DNA of 64,000 nt from Maylandia zebra (GCF_041146795.1 NC_135182.1:3930501-3994500); one strand, 5' to 3'. Positions 36,691 to 49,503 are shown, numbered from the stretch's first letter. Program-made: numbers and translations. Notes: generated by a model not told the origin, from the sequence alone.

Positions 36691-36946
36691 TAAAAACCAA
36701 GGAATTACAATAGGAGCGATTCTCTGATTCCCTCACAACTGTGGGCTGTTTTTGATTTAGATATCATAATGCCAGCTAAGGTTAATGAATGGCGCATGTT
36801 GTGTTTTTCTAATATTCGGCTATAACACAGTGTTTAAACTGAACTCTGGGAAGTCAGGCTCAATATTCTCAACAATGTTTAGAACTTAGCTGATCATAAA
36901 GACACAATATAAAAGACAATAAACCACATTTGTTACATGATTAGTG

Positions 36947-38154
36947 TTTATTTAAAATACTCCATCTGCAAATGTTTTTTTTTTTCAATTAAAAACAAGA
37001 CAAACTTCACAGCTAGAAGCCTACATAGTAAGCAAAAGAGAAGGGGAGCATCCATCAGTTTGTTTTCCCCCTCAGTATCTGTGTAGTGTGTTCCAAACCT
37101 TAGGCTGGATGGGTGCTTGGACAAGAACAACACTGGTGATCTGATGGGGGGCGGGGGGTGGGGCGGTGGGAATGAGGATCTAAGGAACTTAATACTGAGG
37201 CTGACCTGCATATACCCAACTTCCATATGGAGCCATTAATTTTCAAATACTGATCCAGAGTCAGTAAACAGCCTTGTTTGATCACCCGTGGTATACACAA
37301 CTTAACACCAAATTGCAAATGGCACTCCTGATTTTCCTGTCACAAAACAGCTGACTGAGAAGACGTCAGCCAGCTCCCACACAGTGATAACAGCTCAGTG
37401 TCTTGTAATATGAGACATGGTGGATGTTCAATCCTGATGGACAGAAAAATGTACTCGAAACATATCGACAGTAAACATGTCTGAGTTACAGTCGCCACAG
37501 TAACTTCTGGTATTAAATCTAATTTACAACAAAGATCATTTTGCATTTTTTTTGTGGCTAAAGGAAAAAAAAGATACATTTGGTGAAAGTTTATATTTAT
37601 ATACTGTTAAGGAATCCCAGGAAATGACCAACCAACATTAACTTGCTATAGCACTCAAGCATGATTTCAATCTTCATTAACAACAACAAAAAAACCCCAA
37701 AAAAACAATTCGCCACATCTGAACAATTAACATTTGCTGGTTTTGGTCTTTCGTGGAATACGGTGACAGTAACAACAAATATAACTCACCACTCTCTTCA
37801 TCCTTTAAGGCTGCATGAAGTAATTCAAACACTTTTGTAGAAAAGAAAAAAATAGAAACTAAAGTGTATTTCAGACAGATGATGAACTCAATCATTCATG
37901 TTCAATGTGTTCTCTCAGAAGTGATAGACATAACAAATAAATAAAGGACTTGTAAAAACAACAGTCAAATGATAATGCTTCAGATAAGGTAAACACCTTT
38001 AATTTAACAATCACGCACGTCTACAGCTGTAATGTAAATTACCGTGTGGACAGGTCATACAGTGGCATTTTGTCCTTGCCTGATAACTCTGTGGGTAATG
38101 CTTTCTGGGGCTGGCTGTGGGTTAGCTGAACTTTGGAGGTCAGAGGGCAGCAGT
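36947..38154 (-). other. ccnyl1: Probable ccnyl1 3' UTR with candidate poly(A) signal
   Basis: Downstream (leftward) of the ccnyl1 stop at 38155 there is no coding signal. AATAAA on the minus strand at 36947-36952 would give a 3' UTR of about 1.2 kb. The site is chosen by position and is not certain. Confidence 0.4.
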
Positions 38155-38271
38155 CTATGAGAGCACAGCATTGGAGCGTCGTATACCTATCAGGTTGTCT
38201 GCGCTGAGAGATCGCCTCATTGCGGCTCGACTGAGGTCCTTGTACTTGTCTTCACATAGTCTTGAAATGGC
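38155..38271 (-). CDS. ccnyl1: ccnyl1 coding exon 10 (terminal)
   Basis: Acceptor CTCCAG, then [20 protein letters not shown] and [18 protein letters not shown] with TAG at 38155-38157. The basic, serine-rich tail is characteristic of cyclin Y proteins. Confidence 0.95.
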   Translation of the reverse strand, partial: AISRLCEDKYKDLSRAAMRRSLSADNLIGIRRSNAVLS

Positions 38272-41200
38272 CTGGAGGAGCATTATCAAAGCACAATTAC
38301 TCAAAAGTCACACACAGATGGACTAGATCATTTTGATTTAACCAGGTGGTTTGAATTAAAGGTATCTAATGATTAGTAAATGATAAAACAGCCTTTGTTG
38401 CACTTTAAAAATCCAGGTCATGAGCAAAAAAGCTACATAAGAAATTTCTCAGACTGTTTTCAGAGGGTGGTTCTTCCTACTGTACTAATCACTAACACTT
38501 TTATTAGTTCAATTAAATCCTGCTTGTAAATGCCATAGAAACAGTTGCCAAAATAAACAGCCAACAGTTGTTGAGAATACAGAGTATCTACCAGCAACTC
38601 CTAATCCGAGGCAGCGGTAGATGAGTATTACAGACGGATGTTCTGTAGTCTCTGGAAGGAAGCTTACCTCTAGTTTCTGGGCACGCTGGTTGTTGAGGGG
38701 TTCCAGAGGGAAACTGAGGTTGTTGTCATCGGCCAGCTGTCGCAGGTCAAAGTAGTACTTGGCGTAGACGCTGGCCGGCACATTGATGTTAAATTGCAGA
38801 AGTTCCAGGAAGTGGCGCTCCATCTCATTCCTAGAGATCAGGAAGACACCTTAGGGTTATTCCCAACAGTCAAAACCTGGGACGTAATTTGGACTGTAAG
38901 GTATGAGTGTGTGTAAAAAATAGAGCCCATTTTTTACCTAGGAAAGAACAGCCTAGTCACCCAGTCTCAAAGTTAAAAAAAATAATTGCATTTTACATAA
39001 TTTGTGACACAGTAGGAGACATTTGAAAAGATTTATCAGAATCACACTTGTTTTTGCAGCCTGCTTTTTGAAACTTCAAGCGGCTGGTTATGGATAGAGG
39101 TGGGCGTACCGATTCAAATATTAATAGTACTGTTGCTATTGCTGGTGGTTTTGGTATTGAATAGATACTTTGTGTCGCTTAAGTTCAGTATGTATCAACT
39201 GAATTGAGTTTTTTTTAATTTTTTTTTTTTTTTATTGTAATATAATAAAGAAAAACAAAATCACAACTTATTAACCATGACAAATGTCTATTTTTTGTGT
39301 GGACTATCATGTTTATGTTATTTGTAGACTATAGCACATCTAAACAGCAGAAGCTGACAGAGGTGCTTTAAAGACAGACACATTTAAAATTCATGAAAAA
39401 CTTCAGTGTGTTGTTGTTTTGATTTTTTAAATTATTGTGAAAACTGAAAATCTGTTATTTAGTGATCATTACAATTATGTTGAGAATTCACAAAAATGAT
39501 GATGATTCATCCCAGAACTCATGACACGGTCTCTTCATTACATAAGCTGCCTTTATTGTATTATTGCAGCATGGTAGCACGGTGGTTAGCACTGTTGCCG
39601 CACAGCATGAAGTGAGTTCAATTCCACCATCATGCCGGGGTCTTTCTGTGTGGAGTTTGCATGTTCTCCCCGGGTACTCCGGCTTCCTCCCACCATCCAA
39701 AGACATGCAGCTTATGGGGATGGGTTAATTGATTAATCCACATTGCCCATAGGTGTGAATGTGAGTGCGAATGGTTGTCTGTGTCTATATGTGTTAGCCC
39801 TGCGGCAGACTGGCAGCCTGTCCAGGGTGTACCCTGCCTCTCGCCCTATGACAGCTGGGATAGGCTCCAGCACCCCCCGCGACCCTGAAAAGGATAAGTG
39901 GAAGCGGATGGATGGATGGTACTGGCCCTGTATTTAGATGGTATCGGATCAATATTAAAATTTGCAGTATCACACAGCACTAGTTGTTGCGACAGCCTTG
40001 ATTAGTAGCAGGTGGATGAGTAATATTTTGAAGTAAATAGTCAACTACAGTTGTGCATTAAGGGAATATTTAGCTTAGACAATTTCTCCTGCAAGCACAA
40101 CATATGAAAGTTCCTAGTATACAATATCTTTTTAGTGAAAAGCCACTGTAAACTAATCCCCCAAAACAACCACTGCAAAAGTTCCTTTTTGTACTTGTTC
40201 ACAGAAAAGGGGACCAGGGTCCAACTGACAGGTAAGAAACAACTTCTCAACAAGACATTTTGATGAGTTCTGCTCGTTTAGCAAGCAGCAGTGAAGACGA
40301 CACGATTTGAAGAAACAAAAGCAGACAGGACAAACCTCTCTCTACACAAACTTTTATATTCAGTCGCTTTCAGCTTTAAAACTCATCTCTCAGAAGATGG
40401 AATCTGATATATCTTTATAAAGGGCTCACACTCACACGTGGGTAATCAGACATCCAGGCACTTAGCTGGAGTATCGCAGCTCATCCTTTTCAAGACTACA
40501 ACCTCCATCATCCTTCCTCATCATCACAGTCACGAGTAAAATCTAAGGGAGGTGGTCGCCAAGGAGACAGCATCCAGGATGCTTTGTTGGTCAGCAAAGG
40601 TGGTGAGAGCGAGTGTGTGAGTGTGTGTGTGATGTCTGGTCTCCCGGGGCAACTAATGGAGCGGGCGAGAGCCAGGACCATTATGTAGAAGCAGTGAGAG
40701 CACTTGAGACCCTCCTCTCCACTTCTCTCTGTCTCTGTTTCTCTCTCTCCCTCTACTCCTCTTCCCATCCCTCCATCCAGACCGGGCCGGGATCACAAAG
40801 ACACTTCAGAGGAAGCAATGAAAACAGGGCACAGACAGGGTAGGTCAGACGTATGAGAGGGATGGGGGCTCGCAGAGAGAGCGCACACGCATCTTTCCAA
40901 ATCACAAAAAAACAAGGAGGCACTTTCGACCTCTTTCACAAACACACGCATATGAGCGCGCACACACACGAAAAGCAATTGTAGGAAATAAAGCCTGGGT
41001 CTTCCAAGTGCAGCCTCTCGACTCTTATAGCCTGACAGACAGCACAGATTGCTGTGGCTTCTCTCCATCCCCGTATTTCATCTGTCTGCTTTAAGTGCAT
41101 CCTTGTTGATGTATTCCTTTTATTTATTTATTTATTTATTGGTGATGATGGTAGTGGGGCAGATTGAGCATTATTAACAAACAATTTTCCTAGCTGGACA

Positions 41201-44200
41201 GCAAAAAACAAATAAATAAATTATTAAATCAACACATTTCTTCATTTTCTCATTGCATGTGCATTTCCTGGAGCTTTCCCCACCTGAACATGCCAACAAC
41301 CCACATTTTGGCACCCCAGAGTTCACCAAGAACAAACCCAAACAAGTACCCAATAAAGATTTTGGGTACTTGTATGTTCTCTCAACCTCTCAAACAGACC
41401 TGAGGATATCTGGAACAATGTTGATTCAGTGACAGCGGCATCTCTTTCCAAACCCAAAGGGGGAAATCAGCTTCGTACACAGGCTGAGTGCCACGGCCTT
41501 AGGAGGTGCTAAATGGGGACAGTGCTCTTCTTCCTAGCTGAATTTATCAAACACTTTCTTTCAAATTTAAGTGAAATGTCACAATTATGTTTCAGAAGCG
41601 ATGTTCTGAAATTGTGCATCATATTCAAGCTTCTACCCACATCTTCTCTGGCTTTTCATTCCACTTACAAGTGCTTGAAACAGCTATTACCACATTTCAT
41701 TTCTAGCATGTCTGCTAGCAAACTAGTTTTGACTGAATGCACTCTGATCGTGGTGCTTCACACGGGCCTGCAAGATACCAGTACAGCAGAATGAAAAGAC
41801 TGTTTGGTTCCACAGTCGGTATGCTGTTTGATCAGTCAGCACCAGCAAAACAAGGATTTCCTTGATAAATTCACTCCTTCATTTGAATTGTTGTTATTCT
41901 AAACCCTTGAGTAAGATTTGCCTTGATATGTGTACTTAAAGCACTAAATCTGCTTTACATTCTTGGTAATATTTGACATTACTATTTTAACATGTATTTT
42001 CTGAACAAGTTGATTGATCTTCTCTACAGAAATTAGAGTTCACCAAGGATGTGACTATATTAACAGGAAACAGGTTACTAAATCCAGTGGTTCTTTTACA
42101 GTCACCATGTTCTCATTTTTCAGATCACTTGTACAACTTACATGTCCTCCACAGTGATGTCTTTTAGGATCTGGCAGTAGTCGACATTCCACACAGCTTG
42201 GTCATCCCAGACTTTAGAAGCCAGTAAGATGGCTCCCAGGACAATACGCTTCCAGTTGGCGGGGCAGATATCAAGCTCAGCGTAGGTCAGCAGGCGCTCC
42301 AGGTACACCTTGAGGACGAAGAATGTTAAAAGCTTCAGAGGTTTTAATAATTCCTTTGCTAGTTCACTACAATTAGTCAGGAACAATAGTCTGGTTGTGT
42401 GTGTATCTGTACTGAGCAAAATCCCTATATGCACCTTCCAGACTACTTTTACAGTATGTAACCACACTGTATTTCTGTTCTAATAACAATGATTATGAGA
42501 CAAGCCAACAGCCACAACAGCACCACTGCAAAACTACAAAGATGTGTTGTTGTTTTTTTTGCCATTTTGAAAACAGAATACTGAGTTTTCATTTTTGCAA
42601 CAGCTGAAAATAATAAATAAGCAAAACACTACTTTCCAAAATACCCAGCCTGTAGGATGATATAAACTGAAAGTAAATATAGGGATTGAGCTAGAAAAAT
42701 TCGAGAATCCTACTCTGACAGCTCTGACTTAAGAGTGTCTTTTGTCTTCATACTGACGATCAACTGTCATTTCTGCTATTTGGGAAAACAGCATAAATGC
42801 AGGCGTTCACTGCCATCTGGTGGCCATTTAATACAACATCAAAGTACTCAACAACAAAAACCTCCACAGCTGTGTTCATGTCACTCAGGTTATCTTCAGT
42901 ACAGACAAACACGATGCTGAGCACAACTTGAATTAATATCCACTTGGTGATCTTTGTGTGTTTGATTAAATTCTGATACTGTAGAAGTACACCATGGCAT
43001 GAGCTCCATCCAAAAAAACAAAACAAAACAAAAAACAAACCCAGACAGAAATCAAAAACAATATAAAAAAAGGAAAAAGAATTAAAACATTATAAACACA
43101 CTGGGTGAAATCAAATATGCAGTGTGCAATGCAATTACTGTTGTAAATGTGATAAATAAATCAAGACACCACTTACAAGAGTGACAATGGCACATTCTGC
43201 AGTCAGCTGTGCAGCACTGAACAGTGTCCTGACGAAGCGGTAGATCAGTTTGTGTTCTGGGTCTACATATGCGTAGTCATCAGGCACCGGCTCTCTCTGC
43301 ATGAGGTGAAAAATACACACTTGTCTGACAGAAGCAACAAAGGTCTAACAACAATCAGGTCACATTTGTTTGTTTGGGGTTATTTTTTTGTAGCTCAGTA
43401 ATTCATCTGAAAGTCTGGAGCCAAAAGCTGTGTGGAAACGCACCACAAAAAGCTGGATGTGTCAGGCATGATGCAATGATTACATTCTTAAGTATAGAAA
43501 ATTGATTGGTGAAAAAGAAGCTGTACCATTTAGCTGCTGAAATCCATTATTAATGGAAACTGTAGAATAAGTTTAACAGTGAAATTTCTTTATTTTCCAC
43601 TACGATAACTTCAGCTCTGCCAAAAGCACGCTGTAAGGCAGTGAAAAGAAACCACTTCTGCATCTTTATCGCAAATCTACAACTGAATGGAAGTCATTAA
43701 TGCAGACCGCAAGAGAGGATGTTTTTCTTCCTCATTATGGGTTCTTTTTAAAACAGTGATTCACATCCCTTTTGTGATGCATCACAACTCTTAATAACTT
43801 GTGAAGTTTCTAGAAAAACGTGGCCCAAAGAAGACCGGTGGGCAGAGTGCCTACACATGTAAATGTGATGGGTCTTCATACTGACTCACATCAACATGAA
43901 CGATGTGAGTCTACCACCATTATTGAGCTGGAGAGCTGGTTAATTTCATTAACATGCTCACCGACAAGGGGTGCAACTTCTCATCAAAGATGTCCAGTGA
44001 CCTGTCCGAGTCCCTACAGCACAAGCAATACATCAGTCAATATACTTCACAGGCACACTAGTTTTAATAAAATAATCTGCCAAAAGTTACACGATAGTAA
44101 TCAAATCCAACATTTACACATACCTGTTTTTGATGTGGTAGTATATTGCTAAAGTGACACTGAAAGAGAAAGAAAACCCCCCGATTAGTTTAATAGCTAC

Positions 44201-47200
44201 AACCTCAGTGTGACACTAGCATCGTGTGTGCATGTGTATTAGAGCTTATAGTGTGACAAAATATCTGACACATTCAGCGAGAAGGCTTCATTTAATCACA
44301 CTCAGATAATCCTGATATAATGATCCACATTCACTGGACTAATGTCACTACAGATTATTGTCCTAAACGAGGGGAAACAACATGAGCTTTAGTCACGCAT
44401 CTGTTTTCTAACACTCCAGGATTACTATGCTCTGATGTAACAGGACTTTGTTTTGAGGGAGGGACCTTTGGACAACATAGCCCTGTGTGTTTGTGTTTCT
44501 GAGAGACATTCTCACCATTTGATTGTGCTTTTGAGGTTTGGCTGGCTGACGGTGCTGTCGTCTATGAAGATGGTTGAACAGGAGCTGTATTTCTTTGAGA
44601 GTGGACCAGGGGACACCTTCACACATTTAAAAAAACAAAAAAATACAACACACAATTAACTGGTGTTCAGGGGACAGACGGTCACGCATGCTTCCTACAT
44701 TTCCAATTTTTTGAAAGTTCTGTGTTATAATTGTTTTGTTTTAACAATATTTGTGGATCATCTTTGTTTAAATGTTTTCCTCGCTGAAAGTGATTCATTC
44801 ACTGGCAATAAACGCAAATGAAGCCCTCTACAATATGAAATGTACAAGCTAATAGCCCATAAATTAAGTTCATAAGTTCCATTTAATTAGTTATATTAAA
44901 GTCACCATTAGGATATTAAAAACCAAGCTTAGTGTGATTGATTTTTTTTTAAATATTAAAAGCAAAAATTTAATGTAAATTTTCAAAACACTTACATGAC
45001 TGACATGGTTTATGTGGTTGCTTTTCCTCTTGTCTCGTACTGCAAAAGAATTAAAATGTTCAACAAAGACTAAAAGCAGCATCAATCACAGAAGACTAAT
45101 TGTAATACCACAGCACTTAACAGCCTTTTCACACTCAAGAATCATGTAAAATAAATTATAGTTAGAAGAGTTTATTTACATTTGTTTAGATATTTTTCTG
45201 TAAATATAATACCATATATACTTATTCAACTATGTCTTGGACACATAACTCATAATGCATAGGTTAGCAAACCATTAAAAGTGATTTATTTTGTATTTTC
45301 CTTATAAAATTCTAAAAATCTTCTGAGACCCTTTCAAGTAATCGCCAACTTGGTTTTTTAAATGATACATCTTAGTCTTAAACTCTACAGTAAGAAAGTG
45401 ATGAATTTTTAAAAGACACTTATGTATCTGCAGAGCAGCAGCTATAACAATAGGATCTATAACTAAGGTCTCAGCCAGGATAGAGTGTTGTAATTTCACC
45501 CAACAGTTACCGGTGCTGTTCTCTGAGGGTGTAGCCGATCATCTCACAACTAGGGGAGCTGGCAGGTTAAAGACCACTGAATTTCAAACATTTGCTCAAG
45601 TGAAAAGATGTGTGCATGTTTTCTGTTAACTGGGATTTAGATGAAGACAGTTTGTGTGAATCACTGCTGTGTGAGTGTCATGTTATGATTGCTCACCGTC
45701 TGTCTGGGACTTGCTAAGGAAAATGGTGCTTGCTCGGGCGTGGTCCGATGGATTAGACTCCAAGGCCAGCTCTGATACAACAAAAGGAAGAAAAGCATTT
45801 AAATGTTCATTATTAGTGGCTGGTGTGAAGCATTTAGCTCCTGTTTCTGCATTAATAAAGAAAGAAAAGAAAAACCATAAAGTTGTGAGCTAACAAAACC
45901 ATCAAACACTTATAAGATCACACAGTGTATTTATGTAAATCATCATCATAAATAGTGGAGAATAATGTAATAAAGACAGTCTTTTAATTGTTTAAAGACA
46001 AACAAGACATGAAGCTCAGAACAGATTAGAGAGACTGGGAACCTGTTTGTGCTTATGTGTTGGAGGTTTAAAGCCTCCAACACATCTGACTTAGAAGAAC
46101 TAAATGTAATCGTGTTGCCTGACAGGTGGATTGTGTGCAAAATTTCAATTAAAGCATTACAATTACAATGACCTTTACTCCTTAAATCCAATTTGCCCGA
46201 GTACTATTAGCAAATGCAACGGCATTACTGTCCAATTACTTTTTCAATTTACTGTGCAAATACAGAGACTATCAAGGACACAAGCACTATGTTAAAACTT
46301 TTCACTACATTTAAAACAAAACCTCTGGTTTTCAAAACAACTTAGACATTAAACAGAGCACAAGTGTCATTAGTTTGATTTGCTGGCACTGGTTCATAGA
46401 CGTCCACAACTTAGAAATCCATTTTCTCCAAATTCATGCAGACGGCACATTACATAAAATACAAGGGATTAGGTGATAGAAGCATTTGTTAAGGGAGTAC
46501 CATAAGGAATGCACGACAGATTGCTGGCCTGTTTCCCCCCTCCCACTTTCACCCTGCCAACAGCTGGTTTCACAAACTGCACTCACAACTGTCCATAACC
46601 TCATAAATGGAATAAACTGTGCAAGCTGGGGAATCAATAAAGAGTGGCGACATAAGGACTGAGCTTGGCTCTACATCACACAGAAATATCTGAGATACTT
46701 TCCTGATCGGGGTCTGTACCACAGCATGAAATTACAGTGTGGGCATCAAAACTAAGAGGGGGACAACACTTAATATGTACTTTTTATTCTGTAACATTGT
46801 GTTCAACCACTACCTGCTTAAAGACACATTAAGATGAAGTTATTTCCTAAGGAATATGTAAATTTCATGCGTGAACATAAAAATGTCATGCAAAAAAAGA
46901 AAATACTAAACACAGTTGCCATTTGGGTTTGTTTTTGTGTGTGTGTGTGTCTCAGTTTCTTTATTTTTACCTTTTCAAGTTTCCCCACACAGTAGATTGC
47001 AGAAATTGATTCTAAGTAACCAAGATATCAAAAAGCTTGTTTTCACATTTGATGTCTAACTTTTGTATGTATGCCAATTTGATCAATATAATGCAGTGGA
47101 TAAATGGTGCCAAGAATGTCCTAATTAAAAAGGCCAGTTTTACCACTGGCATGGTAATAAATACAAAGAAGGTGTAACTAGGCAATAACCAAAGTGGGTG

Positions 47201-47678
47201 TGGTGTGTGCATGTTGTGAAACACTATTATTACTTAGTTCTTGGATGATCTTTCGCTTTCGATTCATCCCGTGGGTCAATATTAACAGAAGTTTGTGCAT
47301 ACATGATGTAGCCTGTATACAGTCATCAAAGTTTGCGTGTGTGCTTGGGAGTCACACAAAGATCATTCTGCTCTGTGCCAGTGGGTGGATTAGGATGAGC
47401 CTCCCTGTAAACAAACACATATGGGTGTAGTGTTTCACAGGCCCAGATACTGAAAAGTGAAACGGGGGTTAAAGCTATAAAGGAATCGTTAAGTGCTGGA
47501 TGTCTGGCAGGCTCTTACCATCAGGGACCTCTCTGTCGCTTATGTGCTGCAGGTAGGGCACAGTGTCGTCGCTCACTTCGGTGCTGGTCTGGAACTCCTC
47601 CAGCCGCTCTGCCGGCAGTCTCGATGGCAGTTTGGGGCTCGACTCCGGAGACACGCAGCATGACACCGTATTCCCCAT
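38155..47678 (-). CDS. ccnyl1: Cyclin Y-like protein 1
   Basis: Ten exons join in frame to 341 aa (344 with an alternative donor): 47678-47519, 45771-45697, 45039-45005, 44616-44516, 44159-44124, 44013-43962, 43296-43177, 42308-42142, 38830-38668 and 38271-38155. The protein starts [10 protein letters not shown]: Gly2 is an N-myristoylation site and Cys7/Cys8 are palmitoylation candidates, so it should sit on the plasma membrane. The cyclin box spans about residues 165-290 ([40 protein letters not shown]). Ser326 in RRSLSADN matches a 14-3-3-related phosphosite of cyclin Y. Family members bind CDK14/CDK16 and promote LRP6 phosphorylation in Wnt signalling. CCNY is the main alternative; KSNHINH rather than the CCNY wording, and the neighbours, favour CCNYL1. 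Confidence 0.95.
38668..38830 (-). CDS. ccnyl1: ccnyl1 coding exon 9
   Basis: After a TCTCTAG acceptor it reads [20 protein letters not shown] through QKLE, then GTAAGC. It is part of the cyclin fold. Its first base completes the Met codon split with exon 8. Confidence 0.95.
38831..42141 (-). other. ccnyl1: ccnyl1 intron 8
   Basis: The longest intron on the 3' side, 3.3 kb. Besides the SINE-type repeat it holds low-complexity TTTATTTATT near 41120-41140 and several open frames without support. Confidence 0.8.
39567..39919 (+). mobile_element. tRNA-headed SINE-type repeat ending in (GGAT)n
   Basis: The head has an A-box-like GTGGTTAGCACTG and a B-box-like GAGTTCAATTCC, the internal RNA polymerase III promoter of tRNA-derived SINEs. 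The body contains GTGTGGAGTTTGCATGTTCT and CTGTCCAGGGTGTACCCTGC, and the tail is GGATGGATGGATGG. It is a widespread teleost repeat, here in the intron between ccnyl1 exons 8 and 9, antisense to the gene. Confidence 0.85.
42142..42308 (-). CDS. ccnyl1: ccnyl1 coding exon 8
   Basis: It reads [55 protein letters not shown] and two bases of a Met codon, then GTAAGT. This is the core of the cyclin box and the most conserved exon. Confidence 0.97.
43177..43296 (-). CDS. ccnyl1: ccnyl1 coding exon 7
   Basis: Exactly 40 codons, from [20 protein letters not shown] to [20 protein letters not shown], between an ATGCAG acceptor and a GTAAGT donor. It contains the start of the cyclin box. Confidence 0.97.
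43962..44013 (-). CDS. ccnyl1: ccnyl1 coding exon 6
   Basis: A 52-nt exon, too short to stand out as an open frame: acceptor GCTGTAG, one base completing Arg, [17 protein letters not shown], donor GTGAGC. The SLDIFDE wording matches the cyclin Y-like family. Confidence 0.92.
44124..44159 (-). CDS. ccnyl1: ccnyl1 coding exon 5 (micro-exon, 36 nt)
   Basis: Acceptor [18 protein letters not shown] between two split codons (Cys before, Arg after), donor GTATGT. It fits exactly between exons 4 and 6 in phase and in family sequence. Confidence 0.92.
44516..44616 (-). CDS. ccnyl1: ccnyl1 coding exon 4
   Basis: It reads [20 protein letters not shown] and [13 protein letters not shown] plus two bases of Cys, then GTGAGA. 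The acceptor is GTGAAG, a weak pyrimidine context, which is worth noting. Confidence 0.93.
45005..45039 (-). CDS. ccnyl1: ccnyl1 coding exon 3, with alternative 3' end at 44996
   Basis: Acceptor TTTTGCAG, then [11 protein letters not shown] after a split Val codon. Two in-frame donors lie 9 nt apart: GTCAGT after 45005, which gives the family-like NHINH-VSPG junction, and GTAAGT after 44996, which adds Val-Ser-His. I give the shorter form because it matches relatives without a gap, although the second donor is nearer to consensus. Confidence 0.85.
45697..45771 (-). CDS. ccnyl1: ccnyl1 coding exon 2
   Basis: Acceptor TGTATCAG, then after a split Glu codon [14 protein letters not shown] and [10 protein letters not shown], donor GTGAGC. 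The NPSDHxRAST segment carries serines that are phosphorylated in cyclin Y relatives. Confidence 0.95.
47519..47678 (-). CDS. ccnyl1: ccnyl1 coding exon 1
   Basis: It begins [20 protein letters not shown] with the myristoyl/palmitoyl N terminus and ends [12 protein letters not shown] plus one base, donor GTAAGA. The start is fixed by the lipidation motif shared by all cyclin Y proteins. Confidence 0.96.
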
Positions 47679-48620
47679 TCCAAACTGAGCGGAAGCTTCA
47701 CACGATAGCAGCCAAATCCAAGTAGTGCAAATATATATAGCTAGCTGAGGTTAGCCTCCCTCGGCCTCATAAACATTACCAGGCTGCACTCAGTACAAGC
47801 ACATTATCTTTGCGTCCTAAAACGCCGCTCTCCACCAATTCCCAGGAACTGCATTCCTGTCCATTTGTGGCTAAGTAGAGCAGCAGCCGGAGACCAAACA
47901 GCCAAAAGCTTTGCCTTTTAGTGGAAAGTCAGACTGGGCGTATGTAACAGTCGATATATTCTCGTCCTAACAAAAGCCGCTCTTAGTTTAAAGCAGCTGG
48001 TCCATTCATTCATTCAACATGCCAGAGTTTCGATGCTAAGTAGCCAACTAGCATTATAGCATGTTAGCTAACTAGTTAGCTCGGTTCGTTAACTTTTCTC
48101 TGCTCCTCATCAATTCAACTTTGTGGTACCAAGTAAATAAAACAGTCTCTTCAAAATGACCGTGTTACGTCTTCAAAATGTCACATTCCAGCAGACATAT
48201 TTTACGAGACTTTCCGAGCAATCCCAGAGATGCCCTCTTGCAACTGAGCCCAGTGTGTCGACAAATCCAGTTCGAGGCTTTTGCGGCCTTCTTTGGAAAA
48301 CAAAGAAAAAAAGGATAAAATTCTAAAAGACTAGCCAAGAAATTATCAATGGAGTTGCACTGACAAAGTCTTCTTCCGGTCCATCGTTAGACAACCAACT
48401 CTATTCACAATTCCGGACACCCCCATTTGAGTCTCCTCCCTGTCAGATTTGTGCCGTAGGTAGACGCCACTGCCACCATCTGTTGCCGGAGCTCCCAAAC
48501 GGACAAGCCTTGGCACTGAACGTGGTAAGCCCGCCCACCTCGGAATTCCATGCATTACTATTGGCTAATAAATCAATGGGCGAGCATTTAAACCCTGCTA
48601 ATTGGTTGTGAAGGCTGTCT
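47679..48620 (-). promoter_or_regulatory. ccnyl1: ccnyl1 5' UTR and promoter
   Basis: Upstream of the ATG (rightward) lies a non-coding leader, then a cluster typical of a TATA-less promoter: an ETS-like CTTCCGG at about 48371, an Sp1-like CCCGCCC at 48531-48537, and two CCAAT boxes read on the minus strand (plus-strand ATTGGCTAAT near 48560 and AATTGGTTG near 48600). The CpG content is higher than in the flanks. The start site most likely lies around 48350-48500; this is inference. Confidence 0.55.
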
Positions 48621-48911
48621 ATCAAAGAAGATTTAAACTCATGAAATGTAATTACAACGCTCCTATTTTTGTATCGTCACTGATCCACACCCTTTTTTGA
48701 CAGTGAAAACCGAAGCCCATCCTCTATTGCACTACCTGTCACTCAGTGCATCTTTTGTTATTCAAACAACGCAATAAATTTGGATAGGCAAGCAGGGACT
48801 GTAAGTCAGGTGGTATATTTTTTTAACATGCTACATTTGTTAAATCTTAATTCATTAAACAAATAAGAATGGCTGTTTAATTAAATGTGAAGCCTAAGAG
48901 TGAGAGGAAGA
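48621..48911. other. Short intergenic stretch
   Basis: Nothing recognisable between the ccnyl1 promoter and the repeat cluster. METTL21A, expected nearby by synteny with mammals, is not seen here. Confidence 0.5.
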
Positions 48912-48912
48912 T

Positions 48913-48944
<32 letters not shown>
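48912..48944. repeat. (CTA)n microsatellite
   Basis: Eleven CTA units immediately before a LINE tail. Confidence 0.95.
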
Positions 48945-49020
48945 GTGTACAGCGACCTTGAGTGTTTTGAAAGGCGCTTTCAAATAAAATGTATTATTAT
49001 TATTATTATTATTATTATTT
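48945..49020 (+). mobile_element. LINE 3' tail with (ATT)n end
   Basis: CAGCGACCTTGAGTGTTTTG then GGCGCTTTCAAATAAAATG and about nine ATT units. This is a recurrent fish LINE tail; the tail at 1129-1190 is the same in reverse. Confidence 0.65.
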
Positions 49021-49503
49021 AGGGATAAAAAAACCCCCCACAAAGCCCTGACAAATATTTAAAGATGAATCCGTGAGCTGATGATAGATTTCCTTACAGG
49101 CCACTGAAAACCAGTGTCAGACAGTTTTTATTAAAATGTGGCAGCTCAGACAGAACTTAAATTCACATTCTCTGGTTTCAGAAACAGGATTCCTGACTCC
49201 TCTTCCTTCTCACTCTTGGCTGTATGTGATGAAGCAGGGAAATCACAGATTGTATTAAAAATTTGCTCAATGATTAAATAAGCAAATGACATAAATCATA
49301 CACTAGTGTCAATCTGCCAGCAGTATGTGTGTGTATGTTGAATATTTTAATGTGTAAACATGAAATTCTAAGTACAAACAAAGAAAGCCATGTCAGTCAT
49401 CCAACCCTATTTTTGCAAGTTCACGCTGGAGACTAAAAAACATACTTCAGCAGACTTCAACTACTTTTTAAGTAAATACCCAATATACTTGAATTTACTT
49501 ATA

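Noticed and set aside
39567..39640. Possible tRNA gene from A-box and B-box words
   Set aside because: No cloverleaf can be drawn and the sequence continues as a repeat ending in GGAT units, so it is a SINE head.
48911..49020. Short regular CTA and ATT arrays considered as a CRISPR-like array
   Set aside because: Units are 3 bp without spacers: simple microsatellites next to a LINE tail in an animal genome.
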